A stretch of 8,960 nucleotides of DNA from an uncultured Oscillospiraceae bacterium (lineage in GTDB: Bacteria; Bacillota; Clostridia; Oscillospirales; Oscillospiraceae), in contig CALWXI010000176.1 in assembly GCA_944385455.1 (NCBI GenBank), forward strand, positions 1 to 8,960, given 5' to 3'. The notes under the pieces were generated by a model. That model ran no database searches and was not told the origin of the DNA. It worked only from the letters and a program-made list of their open reading frames with translations. Within the stretch, counting starts at the first letter, position 1; every line of letters starts with the position of its first letter. Positions 7,191-8,960 of the stretch are shown piece after piece. Made by a program: the position numbers and the translations under genes.

Positions 7191-7206
7191 TATTCAAAAA
7201 TGAATA
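7191..7206. promoter_or_regulatory. Putative upstream activator site 3 (perfect inverted repeat)
   Basis: TATTC-AAAAAT-GAATA is a second perfect copy of the element. Its centre lies about 135 bp upstream of the -24 GG of the operon promoter. That is a normal distance for an enhancer-binding protein that contacts sigma-54 polymerase by DNA looping. Confidence 0.7.
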
Positions 7207-7331
7207 GACCGCTTGGCGGAGCCCAGCGGAGCGGGGAAAAAACTGTGATACCTGCATAAAAATTATGGGATATTTTCTGTCGTTTTGCACACATACGCAC
7301 AAATCGAGGGGAAAAATTCCGCTTGCAAAGA

Positions 7332-7347
7332 TGGCACCAGTTTTGCT
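7332..7347 (+). promoter_or_regulatory. Sigma-54 (-24/-12) promoter of the crotonase-abfD operon
   Basis: TGGCAC-N5-TTGCT matches the consensus TGGCAC-N5-TTGCW. GG (7333-7334) and GC (7345-7346) are separated by exactly 10 nt. Transcription would start near 7358, giving a leader of about 64 nt before ATG 7422. The divergent GAFTGA activator supports the assignment. Confidence 0.88.
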
Positions 7348-7421
7348 ATAAATATTACGAAGAGCATTATGAGCGCGTGTGCCCTGGATGCGCTCCGGAA
7401 CAAAAAAGGAGGACGATCAAC

Positions 7422-8207
7422 ATGTACCAGACTGTGCGCTATGAAAAGCAGGACAACATTGGCATCCTCACCATCAACCGCCCCGAGGCCCTCAACGCCC
7501 TGAACTCCACGGTGATCACCGAGCTGGAGCAGGTCATTGCCCAGGTGGAGCAGGAGGAGAAGGCCGGCGAGCTGGGCTGCCTGATCCTCACCGGCGAGGG
7601 CCGCTCCTTCGTGGCCGGCGCCGACATCGGCGAGCAGTGCCCCTTTGACCTCACCGGAGGCCGCAACTGGGGCCGCCGTGGCAGCGCCCTGATGCGCCGC
7701 ATCGAAAAGCTGGAGATCCCCACCATCGCGGCGGTGAACGGCTTCGCTCTGGGCGGCGGCTGCGAGCTGGCCATGTGCTGCGACATCATCCTGGCCAGCG
7801 AGAAGGCCAAGTTCGGCCAGCCCGAGGTCACCCTGGGCATCACCCCCGGCTTTTCCGGCACCCAGCGTCTGCCCCGCCGGGTGGGTGTGGCCAAGGCCAA
7901 GGAGCTGATCTTCTCCGGCAAGATGATCAAGGCCGACGAGGCCGAGAAGATCGGTCTGGTGAACGCCGTGTTCGCCCCCGAGGAGCTGATGAACGGCGCC
8001 GTGGAGATGGCCAAGTCCTTCACCAAGAACGCCCCCATCGCCGTGAAGTACTCCAAGGCCTGCATCGACCGCGGCATGCAGATGGACATCGACGACGGCA
8101 TCGCCCTGGAGAACGAGATGTTCGGCATGTGCTACGCCACGGAGGACCAGAAGGAGGGCATGACCGCCTTCCTGGAGAAGCGGTCCGCCACGTTCCACAA
8201 CAAGTAA
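7422..8207 (+). CDS. crt: Enoyl-CoA hydratase / crotonase family protein (likely short-chain, crotonyl-CoA)
   Basis: A 261-residue crotonase-fold enzyme; the likely reaction is reversible hydration of crotonyl-CoA to 3-hydroxybutyryl-CoA. Start and length are typical for the family. The oxyanion-hole segments AGADIGE and GFALGGGCELA are present. So are both catalytic glutamates of true hydratases, in GGGCELA and in FGQPEVTLGI, followed by TPGFSGTQRLPR. ATG 7422 follows AGGAGG (7407-7412) at 9 nt. The frame is open upstream to 7323, but the sigma-54 promoter lies inside that extension, so it is not translated. abfD follows after 29 nt with its own strong ribosome site. The pairing suggests that it takes crotonyl-CoA formed by AbfD into the oxidative branch towards acetyl-CoA. 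Another short-chain enoyl-CoA substrate is possible. Confidence 0.93.
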   Translation: MYQTVRYEKQDNIGILTINRPEALNALNSTVITELEQVIAQVEQEEKAGELGCLILTGEGRSFVAGADIGEQCPFDLTGGRNWGRRGSALMRRIEKLEIPTIAAVNGFALGGGCELAMCCDIILASEKAKFGQPEVTLGITPGFSGTQRLPRRVGVAKAKELIFSGKMIKADEAEKIGLVNAVFAPEELMNGAVEMAKSFTKNAPIAVKYSKACIDRGMQMDIDDGIALENEMFGMCYATEDQKEGMTAFLEKRSATFHNK

Positions 8208-8236
8208 TGACCCAAAATTGAAGGAGGATCACATAC

Positions 8237-8960
8237 ATGAAGACCGCACAAGAGTACATTGAGAGCCTGCGCAAGCTGAACACGCGGGTATACATGTTCG
8301 GCGAGAAGATCGAAAACTGGGTGGATCACCCCATGATCCGTCCCTCCATCAACTGCGTGGCCATGACCTACGCCGTGGCGGAGGATCCCCAGTATGCCGA
8401 CCTCATGACCGTCACCTCCAGCCTCACCGGTCATAAGATCAACCGCTTCACCCACCTGCATCAGTCCACCGAGGACCTCATCAACAAGGTGAAGATGCAG
8501 CGTCTGCTGGGTCAGAAGACCGCCTCCTGCTTCCAGCGCTGCGTGGGCATGGACTCCTTCAACGCGGTGTTCTCCACCACCTTCGAGGTGGACGAGAAGT
8601 ACGGCACCCACTACCATGAGAACTTCAAGAAGTTCCTGACCATGGTCCAGGACGAGGACCTGGTGGTGGACGGCGCCATGACCGATCCCAAGGGCGACCG
8701 CTCCAAGGCCCCCCATGACCAGGCCGATCCCGACATGTATGTGCATGTGGTGGTGCGCCGGGCCGACGTCATCGTGGTCTGCGGCGCCAAGTGCCACCAG
8801 ACCGGCTCCATCAACTCCCACTGGCACATCTTTATGCCCACCATCTCCATGGGCGAGGCGGACAAGGACTGGGCCGTGAGCTTTGCCTGCCCGACGGACG
8901 CCGAGGGCATGTACATGATCTACGGCCGGCAGTCCTGCGACACCCGGAAGCTGGAGGAGG
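8237..8960 (+). CDS. abfD: 4-hydroxybutyryl-CoA dehydratase / vinylacetyl-CoA delta-isomerase (5' part only)
   Basis: The first 241 codons of an enzyme whose family is about 490 residues. AbfD is a [4Fe-4S]- and FAD-containing enzyme that dehydrates 4-hydroxybutyryl-CoA to crotonyl-CoA by a ketyl-radical route and isomerises vinylacetyl-CoA. It belongs to the 4-hydroxyphenylacetate-hydroxylase (HpaB) fold. The segment YIESLRKLNTRVYMFGEKIE (8-27), MIRPSINCVAMTY (33-45), QKTASCFQRCVGMD (93-106), DGAMTDPKGDR (145-155), QTGSINSH (188-195) and MIYGRQSCDTRK (227-238) are hallmarks I recognise from clostridial AbfD. C98 and C102 match the cluster ligands Cys99 and Cys103 of the Clostridium aminobutyricum enzyme; the remaining ligands (His292, Cys299) lie beyond the window. 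ATG 8237 follows AAGGAGG (8221-8227). It is second in the sigma-54 operon, and the window edge cuts it. Confidence 0.95.
   Translation, partial: MKTAQEYIESLRKLNTRVYMFGEKIENWVDHPMIRPSINCVAMTYAVAEDPQYADLMTVTSSLTGHKINRFTHLHQSTEDLINKVKMQRLLGQKTASCFQRCVGMDSFNAVFSTTFEVDEKYGTHYHENFKKFLTMVQDEDLVVDGAMTDPKGDRSKAPHDQADPDMYVHVVVRRADVIVVCGAKCHQTGSINSHWHIFMPTISMGEADKDWAVSFACPTDAEGMYMIYGRQSCDTRKLEE

Larger units (their letters stand above)
6999..7421. promoter_or_regulatory. 423-bp divergent control region between the activator gene and the crotonase-abfD operon
   Basis: This stretch has no supported gene and is more AT-rich than its surroundings. It holds three TATTC-N6-GAATA elements, two other palindromes (7122-7135 and 7172-7188), an 11-bp direct repeat CTGCATAAAAA (7144-7154 and 7252-7262), a likely extended -10 for the activator gene, and a -24/-12 sigma-54 promoter for the operon. 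Confidence 0.8.

Noticed and set aside
7323..7421. A 33-residue N-terminal extension of the crotonase
   Set aside because: The -24/-12 promoter and its predicted start (about 7358) lie within it, and the AGGAGG site and family alignment point to ATG 7422.
7263..8827. Two long minus-strand frames opposite crotonase and abfD (7263-8198 and 8132-8827)
   Set aside because: Both are His/Gly/Leu-rich complements of the strongly codon-biased crt and abfD genes, and the abfD and crotonase motifs are decisive.
1..8960. tRNA or rRNA genes, CRISPR arrays, insertion sequences, phage attachment sites
   Set aside because: I found no cloverleaf, no regularly spaced repeat, no transposase-like frame and no terminal inverted repeats in the window.

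Overview
The window reads as chromosomal DNA of a GC-rich anaerobic Firmicute, probably a gut Oscillospiraceae-type butyrate producer (Flavonifractor / Intestinimonas / Lawsonibacter-like). That is an inference from three things: GC-rich codon use with strong AGGAGG ribosome sites and AT-rich sigma-A promoters, a polyprenyl-phosphate sugar transferase of Gram-positive exopolysaccharide type, and a 4-hydroxybutyryl-CoA dehydratase gene of the clostridial type. The high GC produces very long open frames antisense to the true genes; I treat these as shadows.

Region 1 (1-4424) is a surface-polysaccharide module. On the minus strand a GT4 glycosyltransferase (1776-2906) is followed 18 nt later by an O-antigen ligase/polymerase-like membrane protein (TTG start at 1757, running off the left edge). 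Divergently, on the plus strand, lies an initiating undecaprenyl-phosphate sugar phosphotransferase (3016-4395) that ends in a clear intrinsic terminator. The two transcription units start from sigma-A promoters that are almost exactly superimposed in opposite directions (2942-2977).

Region 2 (4425-5482) holds a stand-alone carbamate kinase gene (arcC, 4487-5431). It is convergent with the next gene, and a 17-bp perfect hairpin lies between them. The T-tract of this hairpin is on the minus strand, so it mainly terminates the regulator gene.

Region 3 (5571-8960) is the most interesting part. It contains a PAS / AAA+ (GAFTGA) / HTH sigma-54 activator on the minus strand (5571-6998), a 423-bp divergent control region, and a plus-strand operon of a crotonase (7422-8207) and abfD, 4-hydroxybutyryl-CoA dehydratase/vinylacetyl-CoA isomerase (8237 to beyond the right edge). 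The control region carries a consensus-grade -24/-12 promoter (TGGCAC-N5-TTGCT, 7332-7347) and three copies of the inverted repeat TATTC-N6-GAATA. Two copies flank the putative -10 of the regulator gene; one lies about 135 bp upstream of the -24 element. The sequence therefore supports a sigma-54-controlled 4-hydroxybutyrate (GABA/succinate-derived) fermentation operon with an adjacent, probably autoregulated activator. AbfD would supply crotonyl-CoA. The crotonase would take it to 3-hydroxybutyryl-CoA, the oxidative branch, while butyryl-CoA formation would need genes outside the window.
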